From the NCBI GenBank assembly GCA_017456545.1, contig JAFTJE010000025.1, forward strand, positions 1 through 64,000: a stretch of 64,000 bases of DNA, in the 5' to 3' direction. Shown here piece by piece: positions 7,643 through 17,028 of the stretch. Source of the stretch: Clostridia bacterium (GTDB lineage Bacteria > Bacillota > Clostridia > Oscillospirales > CAG-272). The stretch's first letter is position 1; each line of letters opens with the position of its first letter. Under the pieces are notes generated by a model. It had not been told where the DNA came from. It made no database searches and saw nothing but the letters and a program-made list of their open reading frames with translations. Made by a program: the position numbers and the translations under genes.

Positions 7643-10384
7643 ATGAAAAGAATACTTATTACTACATTGACAGCTCTTTTGTGCACTATGGTTATTTTAC
7701 TTCTTTATTCCTGTGGGGATGAAGCTACAGATACAGGTGCACCTGTTTTCAATGATGGTAACGGACTCGAATTCAAGCTTGATGAGGATACTATGTCTTA
7801 CACTGTTGTCGGAATTGGAGAATGCTCCGACACTGAGCTTGTTATTCCATCCGTATACAAATCCCTGCCTGTTACGGCTATAGGAGATTCAGCCTTTGCA
7901 AATTGCTCTCAAATCACATCAATAGATATACCCGATACCGTAACATCCATAGGTAGCTCTGCCTTTACAGGCTGCTTAAATATAATTGAAAAGGAAAACG
8001 GATTGCTATATGTGGATAATTGGATAATTCGCTGCGAGACAACTACTTCCTCCGTGGGAATGAGAACAAATACTGTAGGAATTGCCTCTCAGGCATTTTC
8101 CGGATGCGGAAGCATTACAAATCTTTTCCTTCCCGAGGGCTTTAAGTATATAAGTGAGTATGCATTCCAAAACTGTACCGGTCTTAAATTTATCACATTT
8201 CCATCCAGTATTAAGCAAATAGGCTCTTTTGCATTTACAGGCTGTCTTAGTATTTCGCAAGTAAGTATTGCCAGCCTTGATGCGTGGTGTGGAATTACCT
8301 TTGATTCATCACAGTCCAACCCATTGTTTTTTACGGGCAAGCTGCTTGTAAACGGAGAACAGCTTACCGAGCTTGTTATACCCGAGGGGATAACGGCAAT
8401 TAAGCCATACACCTTCTATAATTTCAGGTATGTCACGAGCATAAATATACATACAGGCGTTACATCAATAGACAGCTATGCCTTTGCCGGCTGTTCGTCG
8501 GTTAAAAGCATAACTGTTCCCGACAGTGTCACATATCTTGGAGATGCCGTATTTAACGGATGCAAAGCACTTGTCGATGTTAAACTCCCTAAGAATATAG
8601 ACTCCATAGGATACGGTATGTTCAGAGGATGCTCATCCATTACAAATATAGCACTGCCATCAAATATAACATCCATTGGGAATTTTGCCTTCTACGGCTG
8701 TTCATCACTAAAAAGCATTGTTATCCCCGATAAGGTGACTGTTATAGAAAGCAATGCCTTCTCCGGTTGCTCAGCCCTTGATTCAATTACTGTTCCCGAC
8801 AGTGTTTTAACAATGGGTGGATCCCTGTTTTCAGGTTGCTCATCCCTGAAGAGTGTAGTGCTGTCAAGTAATATTACCTCTATTGAAGATTACTCCTTCT
8901 CCGATTGTAAGGCTCTGAAGAGCATTTGTATTCCCAATAAGGTTATCTCAATCGGTGAAAACGCATTTAACGGCTGCTCCTCCCTTGAGGAAATAACAAT
9001 TCCCGAGAATATATCATCAATCGGAGCAAAAGCCTTTCGTAATTGCTCTTCTCTTTCCGAAATATCGGTAAACGGAATAATCGTTATAAGTCAGCATACC
9101 TTTTACGGCTGTTCATCTCTTGAAAGTATCATATTGGGAGATAGCGTAAATTATATTCAGAGTGAAGCATTTTACGGTTGCTCCTCTCTTGAAAAAATAA
9201 GTATTCCCGCCGGGGTGAAATCAATAGACAGCTCTGCATTTTACGGCTGTTATGCAATCAAATCCATAGATGTGGATGAATCCAATCCCACATATTGCTC
9301 AGTTAACGGAAATTTGTATACCAAGGATATGTCATCTCTTATAAAATACGCTGCAGGAAAGCAGGAGAGTAAATTTATTATTCCAAAAGAGGTCAAGGTC
9401 ATAGAGGAATATGCCTTCAACGGTTCCGCTTACCTAACAGAGGTAGTAATATCAGATAGTGTAAGCACTATAGGTAAAAATGCTTTTTACGGTTGCGATA
9501 CAATAAGAACCGTTGTAATGGGTAACGGAATAAAATCCATTGGAGCAAATGCATTTTACGGCTGTATCTCCATTACAAGTATGGTTATACCAAAAAGCGT
9601 TACATCCATCGGCTACGAGGCTTTTTCCGAATGTCATAAGCTCGTGGAGGTATATAACCTGTCGGAGCTTAATGTGGCACAGTATTTCAGCCATGAAAAG
9701 ATAATTCATACATCAATAGATGAGGAAAGCATTATTGTTACGGATAACGGTTATATGTTTATGGTACATGACGGCAAAAGCTATCTTATCAGCTACATAG
9801 GAAATGATACAGAGCTTGCTCTCCCGAAAAGCTTCCGTGATGAAGAATATTCCATATACAACTATGCATTTTACAATCAAAAAAATATAACAAAGGTAAT
9901 TATACAAGAGGGAGCTACATCCGTAGGTAGCTACGCATTTCGTGAATGTACAGCACTTGAATCTATTGTTATACCAAGCAGTGTTACCTCCATATACATA
10001 GGTGCATTTTGGAATTGCACATCCCTATCGTCCATTGATATTCCCGACAGTGTAACAAATATGGGTAACTCGGTGTTTTACGGTTGCTCTTCCCTTTCTG
10101 CCGTTAATTTGCCTGTAAATCTTGAATCCGTTGGTGGATACATGTTTATGAACTGTACAGCCCTTGAAAAAATCATTATACCGGGTAATGTGTCAGTAAT
10201 TGGAGTTAAGGTGTTTGACGGGTGCTCCATGCTTTCCGAGGTTAGCTTTGAAAATCCGGTAGGATGGTATACCGCCAAGGATATTTACTCGGAGGAGGGA
10301 ACAGATATATCGGTGATAAATCCCACCGATAACGCAAAATATTTGAAGGACACCTATAAAAGCCGTGCATGGAAAAGAGGATAA
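7643..10384 (+). CDS. BspA-type leucine-rich repeat lipoprotein
   Basis: The 913-residue protein starts with a lipoprotein signal (MKRILITTLTALLC..., lipidated Cys at residue 24 in LYSC). At least 28 leucine-rich units of the LRR_5/BspA type follow, each about 23 residues around AFxGCSSLxSIxIPDSVTSIG. A few units are interrupted by longer inserts, for example near SLDAWCGITF and DESNPTYCSVNGNLYT. Such proteins sit on the outside of the cell and take part in adhesion or protein binding. ATG 7643 is favoured over the frame start at 7598 because GGAGG at 7633-7637 precedes it. No other domain is attached and there is no C-terminal anchor, so lipidation is the membrane attachment. Confidence 0.88.
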   Translation: MKRILITTLTALLCTMVILLLYSCGDEATDTGAPVFNDGNGLEFKLDEDTMSYTVVGIGECSDTELVIPSVYKSLPVTAIGDSAFANCSQITSIDIPDTVTSIGSSAFTGCLNIIEKENGLLYVDNWIIRCETTTSSVGMRTNTVGIASQAFSGCGSITNLFLPEGFKYISEYAFQNCTGLKFITFPSSIKQIGSFAFTGCLSISQVSIASLDAWCGITFDSSQSNPLFFTGKLLVNGEQLTELVIPEGITAIKPYTFYNFRYVTSINIHTGVTSIDSYAFAGCSSVKSITVPDSVTYLGDAVFNGCKALVDVKLPKNIDSIGYGMFRGCSSITNIALPSNITSIGNFAFYGCSSLKSIVIPDKVTVIESNAFSGCSALDSITVPDSVLTMGGSLFSGCSSLKSVVLSSNITSIEDYSFSDCKALKSICIPNKVISIGENAFNGCSSLEEITIPENISSIGAKAFRNCSSLSEISVNGIIVISQHTFYGCSSLESIILGDSVNYIQSEAFYGCSSLEKISIPAGVKSIDSSAFYGCYAIKSIDVDESNPTYCSVNGNLYTKDMSSLIKYAAGKQESKFIIPKEVKVIEEYAFNGSAYLTEVVISDSVSTIGKNAFYGCDTIRTVVMGNGIKSIGANAFYGCISITSMVIPKSVTSIGYEAFSECHKLVEVYNLSELNVAQYFSHEKIIHTSIDEESIIVTDNGYMFMVHDGKSYLISYIGNDTELALPKSFRDEEYSIYNYAFYNQKNITKVIIQEGATSVGSYAFRECTALESIVIPSSVTSIYIGAFWNCTSLSSIDIPDSVTNMGNSVFYGCSSLSAVNLPVNLESVGGYMFMNCTALEKIIIPGNVSVIGVKVFDGCSMLSEVSFENPVGWYTAKDIYSEEGTDISVINPTDNAKYLKDTYKSRAWKRG

Positions 10385-10413
10385 TTTAGATTTTTGTATT
10401 AAAGTATTATGTT

Positions 10414-10447
10414 AAAGAGCTCGATGCAGCGTCGGGCTCTTTATTTT
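10414..10447 (+). terminator. Terminator after LRR lipoprotein gene
   Basis: AAAGAGC (10414-10420) and GCTCTTT (10436-10442) form a stem followed by a T-rich tail. Confidence 0.65.
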
Positions 10448-10549
10448 ATGCTCTCTTGTATTTTTAACGGTTCGGTTACAATACTAATAAAGAGAATGTA
10501 CATAGACTTAATGCAACTTGCAGTTGAGTTGAACTTGCCTTTTCGGTTA

Positions 10550-10578
10550 TTGATTTATTAAAAATATTTTGTTATAAT
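10550..10578 (+). promoter_or_regulatory. Promoter for XRE regulator
   Basis: TTGATT at 10550-10555 and TATAAT at 10573-10578 with a 17-base spacer. Confidence 0.75.
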
Positions 10579-10624
10579 ATGCATATACAGTAAAATCGGG
10601 ATTTTTATGTGAAAGGGGAGCACA

Positions 10625-11713
10625 ATGACAATCGGAGAAAAAATAAAAGCACTGCGACAGAAAAATGATGTTACACAGGAAAAGCTGGCAGAATATCTCA
10701 ATATAAGCTACCAATCTGTTTCGAAGTGGGAAAACAATAACGCAATGCCCGACATTTCCCTCGTTATACCTATTGCTAATTTTTTCGGTATCTCCATAGA
10801 TGAGCTTTTTGATCACGATGTGGATACACAAAATGCAGATGTAGAGGAATACCGTAAAAGAGACCTTGAGCTTGCACATCTCGGATATGTGTCTGAAAGA
10901 ATTGCTCTTTGGAGAGAGGCATCATATAAATATCCCCGTAATTCCCACTGTCTTCTTAAGCTTGCCTATGCTCTCTGGGACACACTGAATTCCGGCTCGG
11001 AGTTTGAAAGCTGCCGTGAGGAGAATGCAAAGGAGGTTATTTCTCTCTGTGAGAGGATACTCCGTGACTGTACCGATAACAATGAAAGAAACGGTGCATT
11101 ACAGCTACTTGTTTTTACCTACGGTGACTACACTTTATCTATTGCCAATGAGAAAAAGGCTGTTGCATACGCAAATATGACAAGTGATTTCTATACATGC
11201 CGTGATATGCTTATTGAACATGCATACTTCACAAATGAAGGGAAGAAAAAGGCTCTTAAGCAAAAGCACAGTAACAATTTGCAATTCATGGATTGCCTGT
11301 GTATGAATATCCATCTTGCGGCAGGACGGACTCCGGAGGAGGAAATATTTGCCTGCGAGACAGCACTGAAAATGTGGAAGACACTTATATACGACGAAAA
11401 CTATCTTTTCTACCATTGCAGAATATCCAGTATATACTCACAAATTGCCACATGCTACGCAAAGCTAAATAATAGGGATAAAACCGTGGAAAGTATAAAA
11501 AAAGCACTGTATCACGCTGACAAGTACGACCATCTGCCAAATATAGTGGAGCATTATACAAGTATATTTGTTTCCTCAGCTACAGAGGACCATTCATCAA
11601 GTACAAAAAACTATACCGAGACAAACACACAGCTTATGCTGAATATTTTTAAGCGTCCCTGCTTTAGCTTTATTAAGGATGACGAGGAATTTATATCCCT
11701 TACAGCTAAATAA
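10625..11713 (+). CDS. XRE-family transcriptional regulator with helical C-terminal domain
   Basis: Residues 1-63 form a clear HTH_3/XRE DNA-binding domain (IGEKIKALRQKNDVTQEKLA, SYQSVSKWENN, GISIDELF). The remaining ~300 residues are helix-rich with TPR-like spacing and probably sense a ligand or mediate dimerisation. The architecture is common in Clostridia for regulators of unknown signal. The ribosome site AAGGGGAG precedes ATG 10625. It has its own promoter and is closed by a strong terminator shared with the convergent acetyltransferase gene. No target operon is evident from position: the neighbours upstream and downstream are the LRR gene and the GNAT gene. Confidence 0.85.
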   Translation: MTIGEKIKALRQKNDVTQEKLAEYLNISYQSVSKWENNNAMPDISLVIPIANFFGISIDELFDHDVDTQNADVEEYRKRDLELAHLGYVSERIALWREASYKYPRNSHCLLKLAYALWDTLNSGSEFESCREENAKEVISLCERILRDCTDNNERNGALQLLVFTYGDYTLSIANEKKAVAYANMTSDFYTCRDMLIEHAYFTNEGKKKALKQKHSNNLQFMDCLCMNIHLAAGRTPEEEIFACETALKMWKTLIYDENYLFYHCRISSIYSQIATCYAKLNNRDKTVESIKKALYHADKYDHLPNIVEHYTSIFVSSATEDHSSSTKNYTETNTQLMLNIFKRPCFSFIKDDEEFISLTAK

Positions 11714-11714
11714 C

Positions 11715-11757
11715 AAAAGCCATACCTTATTACACATATAAGGTATGGCTTTTTTAT
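11715..11757. terminator. Bidirectional terminator
   Basis: A 16-bp stem (AAAAGCCATACCTTAT and its complement) with a 7-base loop, flanked by A and T runs, separates the XRE regulator from the convergent GNAT gene. Confidence 0.88.
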
Positions 11758-12518
11758 TAATCAAAGGCAAGACCAAAATAAAAAACAGACGGGAGTGTAT
11801 GATTTTTAAGATTATAATACATTGAAAACGGCTTTTTGTCACCAACCGTACGAAATTTTCCTTTCCTGCATCCAAGGGCAGAGACAATATTAGGTGCAAT
11901 TTCTGTATTGCCAAGAAGCTCTATTCCGATAAGAACATCTCCATCCACATAGCAAGAAAGCAAAAAGTCCTTACCTGTGTACAGCTTTGCCTGTTTTTTA
12001 AGATATTTTATATTTTCATTTTCCTGTATTATTCCATTTTTCGGCAAGTAGCTTTTCCGTAGCTCCGAGTACTCATATCCATCTATTTCTCTGATATTCA
12101 ATATGCCATCCTTTGCCTCTACAGATATTTCATCTACATATGACCCGACAGTATATCCTATTTTTCTATAAAAATCAAACAAAGACTCTTCCCCGGGTAC
12201 AAGAATAACGGCATCATATCCCTTTGATGATAAAAAAGAGTGTGCATTATTCATAAGGTGAGTGCAAACTCCCTTTCCTCTATGGCTTTTTTTAGTGGCT
12301 ATGGCATAAAAATATGCTATACGGTAGTCAAAAATCCCGCAATCAAGCCAATATACAACACCGCATACATCATCATTTTCTAAAGCAATCATACATCTTT
12401 TTTCACTGTATGCTGTTTCAAAAAAGGTGTCTATATATTGGTCAGTATCGTTAAATGCTTCCTTCCACAGTGCCTTAAGCTCGGGAATTCTCTCTTTCGA
12501 TGACATTTCAAATTTCAT
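11757..12518 (-). CDS. GNAT-family N-acetyltransferase
   Basis: The 253-residue protein has an N-terminal GNAT fold that transfers an acetyl group from acetyl-CoA. The cofactor-binding loop shows as RGKGVCTHLM preceded by ATKKSH, with the typical FYRKIGY further on. The C-terminal ~110 residues form a second domain resembling the extra half of two-domain GNAT proteins. Substrate is unknown. ATG 12518 is chosen over an adjacent GTG at 12521 because GGAGG lies 6 bases upstream. The gene overlaps the end of the DUF2156 gene by 11 bases, so the two are translationally coupled in one operon. Confidence 0.85.
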   Translation of the reverse strand: MKFEMSSKERIPELKALWKEAFNDTDQYIDTFFETAYSEKRCMIALENDDVCGVVYWLDCGIFDYRIAYFYAIATKKSHRGKGVCTHLMNNAHSFLSSKGYDAVILVPGEESLFDFYRKIGYTVGSYVDEISVEAKDGILNIREIDGYEYSELRKSYLPKNGIIQENENIKYLKKQAKLYTGKDFLLSCYVDGDVLIGIELLGNTEIAPNIVSALGCRKGKFRTVGDKKPFSMYYNLKNHTLPSVFYFGLAFD

Positions 12519-13479
12519 CACTGTCCTCCCTTAATACTGCTCTATATTTCATCACCATATGGTGTGGATAATAGCTCTCCTTTGCCTTGCGTAATCCCTC
12601 TATGCCCATATCCTCCTCCCTGTTAAGATATATGATTTCGGGATGCTTATTTTTTATAAATAATGCAAATTCACGGTTAATTACAGCATATGCTCCGTTT
12701 ATACCGTTTTCTGCCTTTTCAAAATTAACATCAAAGGTATCGCAGGACATTTTATTTCCCATAGTAAACGCCACCACCTTACCATCACAAAGGAGTAAAA
12801 TGCCTTCAAGTCCCAGCTCGTTATAATTATTGAACGCCAGCTCTATAGCTCTCTTTTCACCTCTGTAATCAATTGAGGGATTGTTCATTTCCTTTTCCCG
12901 ATACCAGCCTTTAACCATCTCTATACAAAGGTGTATATTGCTGTCGGTTATCTCCTCTGTGCGATAATCAGGGTGCTCCTTTTCAAATCGGGAGCAGTGG
13001 TTTCTTTTACCGTGATATTTTTTACCGCCAAGGGTGGCAAGTGCATCAATTTCATACACATAGTCAAAGGAATTTCTTCTTTCGATGTATTTATATCTAC
13101 CCGGGAATTCTCTTTCCAGCTCCTCCTTAAGCTCAGGAGTTATTCCTCCTATTGTGAATACTATGCCTCTGGCACAGGCATCCTCCTCCATGGCTTTTAT
13201 TACCTCTGATTTATTGCCGTCACCTAAGGGATAGGCATAAAATTCACATTCTCCAAATCGAGCAAGGCGAACAAGGCTATCCTTAATAATAGCAATTCTC
13301 TGCTCTGCCCACATATAAGCATTGGCAAAGGAATTTTCACATCCTCTTTCTCCCGATGTAAAAAGATAAAAGTTATACAGCTCTCTGTCTTCCAAGGAAA
13401 TAGGGTTAAATCCAATAACAGAATCGCATGTGCTGTTCTTTACTGTGCTGTTCTGCCGTAATATAGATTTCAGGCTCAT
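12508..13479 (-). CDS. DUF2156 (phosphatidylglycerol lysyltransferase C-domain-like) protein
   Basis: This 323-residue protein resembles the soluble DUF2156/LPG_synthase_C domain, a double GNAT fold. In larger proteins that domain moves an aminoacyl group from charged tRNA to a lipid or other acceptor. Visible features are the basic loop GGKKYHGKRNHCSRF near residues 150-165, GILLLCDGKVVAFTMG and the terminal NREEDMGIEGLRKAKESY. No membrane helices are present, so it is the stand-alone cytoplasmic form; its acceptor is unknown. It is the first gene of an operon with the GNAT protein and is driven by a good promoter at 13537-13565. An AAGAGG ribosome site precedes ATG 13479. Confidence 0.85.
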   Translation of the reverse strand: MSLKSILRQNSTVKNSTCDSVIGFNPISLEDRELYNFYLFTSGERGCENSFANAYMWAEQRIAIIKDSLVRLARFGECEFYAYPLGDGNKSEVIKAMEEDACARGIVFTIGGITPELKEELEREFPGRYKYIERRNSFDYVYEIDALATLGGKKYHGKRNHCSRFEKEHPDYRTEEITDSNIHLCIEMVKGWYREKEMNNPSIDYRGEKRAIELAFNNYNELGLEGILLLCDGKVVAFTMGNKMSCDTFDVNFEKAENGINGAYAVINREFALFIKNKHPEIIYLNREEDMGIEGLRKAKESYYPHHMVMKYRAVLREDSDEI

Positions 13480-13536
13480 ATCCTCTTACCTCCTTAAAAA
13501 ATAACAAACCAAGCCGATTTTACAAATCACATAATA

Positions 13537-13565
13537 ATGATACATCTATATTTTACTTTTGTCAA
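13537..13565 (-). promoter_or_regulatory. Promoter for DUF2156-GNAT operon
   Basis: On the minus strand TTGACA (13560-13565) and TATCAT (13537-13542) are separated by 17 bases. Confidence 0.7.
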
Positions 13566-13606
13566 TATAAGATTTTGCCGTAAATTGCAAAAATAATACA
13601 ATACAA

Positions 13607-13635
13607 TTGATTTTACATTCCAATAATGATATAAT
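13607..13635 (+). promoter_or_regulatory. Promoter for GH43 gene
   Basis: TTGATT at 13607-13612 and TATAAT at 13630-13635 with a 17-base spacer, 28 bp before the chosen start. Confidence 0.75.
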
Positions 13636-13663
13636 TAAAAAAAGATTATTTAAGGAGAATACT

Positions 13664-15256
13664 ATGGTAAAAGCTATTAATCCGATTATTCCGGGATTCC
13701 ATCCGGACCCGTCGATTTGCAGAGTCGGTGATGATTATTATCTTGCAACATCCACATTCCAATGGTTCCCCGGAGTTCAGTTATATCATTCTAAAGACCT
13801 CGTACATTGGGAGGAGCTCCCGTCCCCATTACAGAGAGTATCACAGCTTGATATGAAGGGAGATCCAAATTCCGGAGGTATATGGGGTCCATGCCTTACA
13901 TACTCCAACGGGACCTTCTATCTTATTTATACAAATACAAAAAATTTTCACGGTATATTCAAGGACACTCCGAATTATCTTGTTACAACTACTGATCTTT
14001 ACGGTGAGTGGAGTGAGCCTGTATATCTGAATTCCAGTGGATTCGACCCATCTATGTTCCATGATGACGACGGAAGAAAATATCTTCTCAATATGCGTTG
14101 GGACTCCAGAATGGAAAATCATGATTTTTCCGGTATTATGCTCCAGGAATATTCCGAAAAGGAAAAAAAGCTTATAGGAAAGCCCTATGTTATTTTCAAA
14201 GGTACGGAGATTGGTGCCACAGAGGCACCGCATATGTACAAAAAGGACGGATACTACTATCTTATGGTTGCCGAGGGTGGTACCATGTATAATCACGGTA
14301 TCAGAATGGCAAGATCAAAAAATCTGCTTGGTCCTTACGAATACGACCCCACTCCTCTCCTTACAGTACGTAACGACCCCACATCTCCTTTACAGCGTAC
14401 CGGTCACGGCTCCCTTGTTGATACCAAAAACGGAGAATGGTATGTCCCTTACCTTTGCGGTAGGCCCATTACAGATAAGGGCAGATGTATCTTAGGCAGA
14501 GAGACAGCTATTGCAAGAGTTGTATGGGATGACGACGGATGGCTCCGTCTTGCCAACGGTGGAACAACTCCCCCTGTGGAATGCGACATTAATCTCGATG
14601 AGGTTGTGTACCCAACTCAGCCCGATACTGTTACCTTTGATTTATCCACACTCCCCCACGCTTTTAAGACATTACGAATACCCTTCGACCATAAAATCGG
14701 AGCTCTTTCCGCAAGGCGTGGATATCTAAGACTTTACGGAAGAGACTCTATTACATCCTGGAACACACAGGCACTTGTAGCAAGAAGATTACAGCATCAC
14801 CACGCAGAGGCGACTACAAAAATGGAATTCCATCCCGAGAATTTCCAGCAAATGGCAGGCCTTACTGTTATGTATGATACATACAATTTCTTCTACCTTT
14901 ATATGTCTTTGGGAGATGACGGTAATAATGTGCTTCGTGTTTTCGTCCGAGACAACCTCAAATTCTACAATCCTCTTATGAAGGGCATCAGTATTGGAGA
15001 TGCAACAACTGTATACCTAAGAGTTAATATCGATGAGCTTACATTACGCTACTCCTACTCTCTTGACGGTATTAACTATATTGATATAGGCGGAGAGCTG
15101 GATTGCTCCAATCTTTCCGACGAGGCGTATTGTGATATCGGACACGAGGGACACACAGGCACATTTATAGGAATGTGCTGCCACGACCTTTCAGGCGGTG
15201 AGCTTGAGCCTGCATGCTATGCAGATTTTGAGTTTTTCACATACAGGTCCAAGTAA
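13664..15256 (+). CDS. GH43 beta-xylosidase / alpha-L-arabinofuranosidase
   Basis: The 530-residue enzyme is a classic GH43: a five-bladed propeller in the first ~320 residues followed by a beta-sandwich domain. The three catalytic acids can be placed: general base D15 in GFHPDPS, pKa modulator D128 in SSGFDPS and general acid E187 in GATEAPH. It should release xylose or arabinose from xylo- or arabino-oligosaccharides. There is no signal peptide, so it acts in the cytoplasm on imported oligomers. ATG 13664 follows AAGGAG; the open frame extends upstream to 13607 but that part contains the promoter. It stands alone between its promoter and a strong terminator. Confidence 0.92.
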   Translation: MVKAINPIIPGFHPDPSICRVGDDYYLATSTFQWFPGVQLYHSKDLVHWEELPSPLQRVSQLDMKGDPNSGGIWGPCLTYSNGTFYLIYTNTKNFHGIFKDTPNYLVTTTDLYGEWSEPVYLNSSGFDPSMFHDDDGRKYLLNMRWDSRMENHDFSGIMLQEYSEKEKKLIGKPYVIFKGTEIGATEAPHMYKKDGYYYLMVAEGGTMYNHGIRMARSKNLLGPYEYDPTPLLTVRNDPTSPLQRTGHGSLVDTKNGEWYVPYLCGRPITDKGRCILGRETAIARVVWDDDGWLRLANGGTTPPVECDINLDEVVYPTQPDTVTFDLSTLPHAFKTLRIPFDHKIGALSARRGYLRLYGRDSITSWNTQALVARRLQHHHAEATTKMEFHPENFQQMAGLTVMYDTYNFFYLYMSLGDDGNNVLRVFVRDNLKFYNPLMKGISIGDATTVYLRVNIDELTLRYSYSLDGINYIDIGGELDCSNLSDEAYCDIGHEGHTGTFIGMCCHDLSGGELEPACYADFEFFTYRSK

Positions 15257-15269
15257 GAAATAAAAACCA

Positions 15270-15303
15270 AAAGAGACGAGATAAAATCTCGTCTCTTTCT
15301 GTT
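15270..15303. terminator. Terminator after GH43 gene
   Basis: A 13-bp stem (AAAGAGACGAGAT and complement) around a 3-base loop is followed by T residues. It also lies just beyond the 3' end of the convergent lipoprotein gene. Confidence 0.85.
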
Positions 15304-15316
15304 ATGTAATTAAGAA

Positions 15317-15778
15317 TTATTTAACATCCTTAACAGCCTGCTCAGTACCAAAGTAGAATACCTTGCCGCTTACACCGTGCTCCATCTTTTCAAGCTCTTC
15401 AGCAGCTTCCGCATACTCATCGGAATCCTTGCCGTAGTACTCTTCCAAAGCGTCCAATGACTCTTCTACGAATTCGTTATAAGCATCATCAAGAGCCTTA
15501 GCAGAATCAGAATCCTCACAGTATACAAGAATGATACCGTCGTCATCCTTTTCAGCCTCAACAAGAGCATCAGCATCAACATCATCAGCACCGAACATCA
15601 TAGACAATGTAGCGTTGATAACTGTATCGTTTGTCTGAACCTCTACATCGTAATCGTTATCCTCAAGATTAGCCTTCGCTTCCTTGTAGTCAGAGGGAAT
15701 GCCTGCACATGCAACCAATGTAAGCATGGAGCCAACGAGCATCAAAACTACGAGTGCCATTGAAATAATTTTTTTCAT
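15317..15778 (-). CDS. Small acidic lipoprotein of unknown function
   Basis: The 153-residue protein begins with a clear lipoprotein signal ending LVAC, with the lipidated Cys at residue 24. The mature part is strongly acidic, rich in D and E, and predicted helical in its second half (SLDALEEYYGKDSDEYAEA). No known domain was recognised. It has a perfect sigma-A consensus promoter, suggesting high expression, and a TAAGGAG-type ribosome site. It is convergent with the GH43 gene and divergent from a D-lactate dehydrogenase. A second short lipoprotein of similar layout lies beyond that dehydrogenase at 17029. Confidence 0.8.
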   Translation of the reverse strand: MKKIISMALVVLMLVGSMLTLVACAGIPSDYKEAKANLEDNDYDVEVQTNDTVINATLSMMFGADDVDADALVEAEKDDDGIILVYCEDSDSAKALDDAYNEFVEESLDALEEYYGKDSDEYAEAAEELEKMEHGVSGKVFYFGTEQAVKDVK

Positions 15779-15813
15779 GATAAATCTCCTTATAAAATTT
15801 ATTTGGTAATTTG

Positions 15814-15842
15814 ATTATACTACTTTTTATATGTTTTGTCAA
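15814..15842 (-). promoter_or_regulatory. Perfect consensus promoter for small lipoprotein
   Basis: On the minus strand TTGACA (15837-15842) and TATAAT (15814-15819) match the sigma-A consensus completely with a 17-base spacer. Confidence 0.9.
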
Positions 15843-15965
15843 GTCAAAAAATTACAATCATACTATCTGCTTGAAAAAAGCAAAGAAAAATAACTATGTA
15901 TAAATAGTGTATAGTGCATTTTTTTACTACTCAATGGAATACTTCTTTTAGGAGGTATAAAAATA

Positions 15966-16946
15966 ATGAAAATAGCATTTTTTGATGCAAAGCAATATGA
16001 CAAGCAATCCTTTGATATGTATACAAAAGGGACGGATATAAGCTTAAAGTATTATGAAACCAAGCTAAGCTGTGACACAGTTGAGCTTGCAAAGGGAAGC
16101 GACGGAGTATGTGCCTTTGTAAACGATAACATCAACAAGAAGGTAATAGACGCACTTGTGGAATACGGAGTGAAGTTTATAGTAATGAGATGTGCCGGAT
16201 ATAATAACATTGACATTAAATATGCAAAAGGAAAAATCAGAATCGCAAGAGTACCTGCTTATTCTCCCTATTCTATAGCCGAGCACGCCATGGCTATGCT
16301 ACTATGCTCTGTTCGCAGAATACACAAGGCATTTATCAGAACTAAGGATTTTAACTTTAGCTTAAATGGACTAAAGGGCTTTGACCTGAACGGAAAAACC
16401 GTTGGTATAATAGGAATGGGTAAAATCGGCAAGGCTTTTTCCGACATTTGCCATGGATTTAATATGAATATATTAGCATATGATAAGATATACACTTATT
16501 CTAACAGCGTGAAATATATTGAAATAGATGAATTATTTAAGAAAAGTGACATTATTTCTCTTCATTGTCCATTAACCGAGGAAACCCGTCATTTAATAAA
16601 CAATCAATCTATATCTATGATGAAAAACGGTGTTATAATAATTAACACCTCCCGTGGAGCCCTTATAAACACTGAGCATCTTATTGAGGGGATTAAATCC
16701 CGTAAAATAGGTGCTGCCTGTCTTGATGTTTATGAGGAGGAGTCAGAGCTGTTCTTTGAGGATTTCTCCGGACACATTGTAGAGGATGATATTCTTACAA
16801 GGCTTATTTCCATGCCCAATGTTATTGTCACCTCTCATCAGGCATATTTAACAGAGGAGGCACTCAATAATATTGCAGAAACAACTGTAAAAAATATTAT
16901 GCTCCTGGCAAGTGAAAAAGACTGTGAAAATGAAATCAAAGCATAA
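15966..16946 (+). CDS. D-lactate dehydrogenase-type 2-hydroxyacid dehydrogenase
   Basis: The 326-residue enzyme belongs to the D-isomer-specific 2-hydroxyacid dehydrogenases and closely resembles fermentative D-lactate dehydrogenases, reducing pyruvate with NADH. The NAD loop is GMGKIG at residues 150-155. The catalytic set fits R230 (NTSRGAL), E259 (DVYEEE) and H291 (TSHQAYLT). The segment SELFFEDFSGHIVEDD is typical of the LdhA branch. Ribosome site AGGAGG precedes ATG 15966. It is one of two paralogues in the window; the other, at 51149, is linked to a Crp/Fnr regulator. A close relative acting on another 2-oxoacid cannot be excluded. Confidence 0.85.
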   Translation: MKIAFFDAKQYDKQSFDMYTKGTDISLKYYETKLSCDTVELAKGSDGVCAFVNDNINKKVIDALVEYGVKFIVMRCAGYNNIDIKYAKGKIRIARVPAYSPYSIAEHAMAMLLCSVRRIHKAFIRTKDFNFSLNGLKGFDLNGKTVGIIGMGKIGKAFSDICHGFNMNILAYDKIYTYSNSVKYIEIDELFKKSDIISLHCPLTEETRHLINNQSISMMKNGVIIINTSRGALINTEHLIEGIKSRKIGAACLDVYEEESELFFEDFSGHIVEDDILTRLISMPNVIVTSHQAYLTEEALNNIAETTVKNIMLLASEKDCENEIKA

Positions 16947-16965
16947 GGGGATTTGCTTTTTTGTA

Positions 16966-16994
16966 TTGACAACAAGCTGTAAAAGTAGTATACT
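16966..16994 (+). promoter_or_regulatory. Promoter for the 17029 lipoprotein gene
   Basis: TTGACA at 16966-16971 and TATACT at 16989-16994 with a 17-base spacer, starting 19 bp after the dehydrogenase stop codon. Confidence 0.8.
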
Positions 16995-17028
16995 GAAATA
17001 GAAATCAAGCAGTAAAATGAGGTATAAA

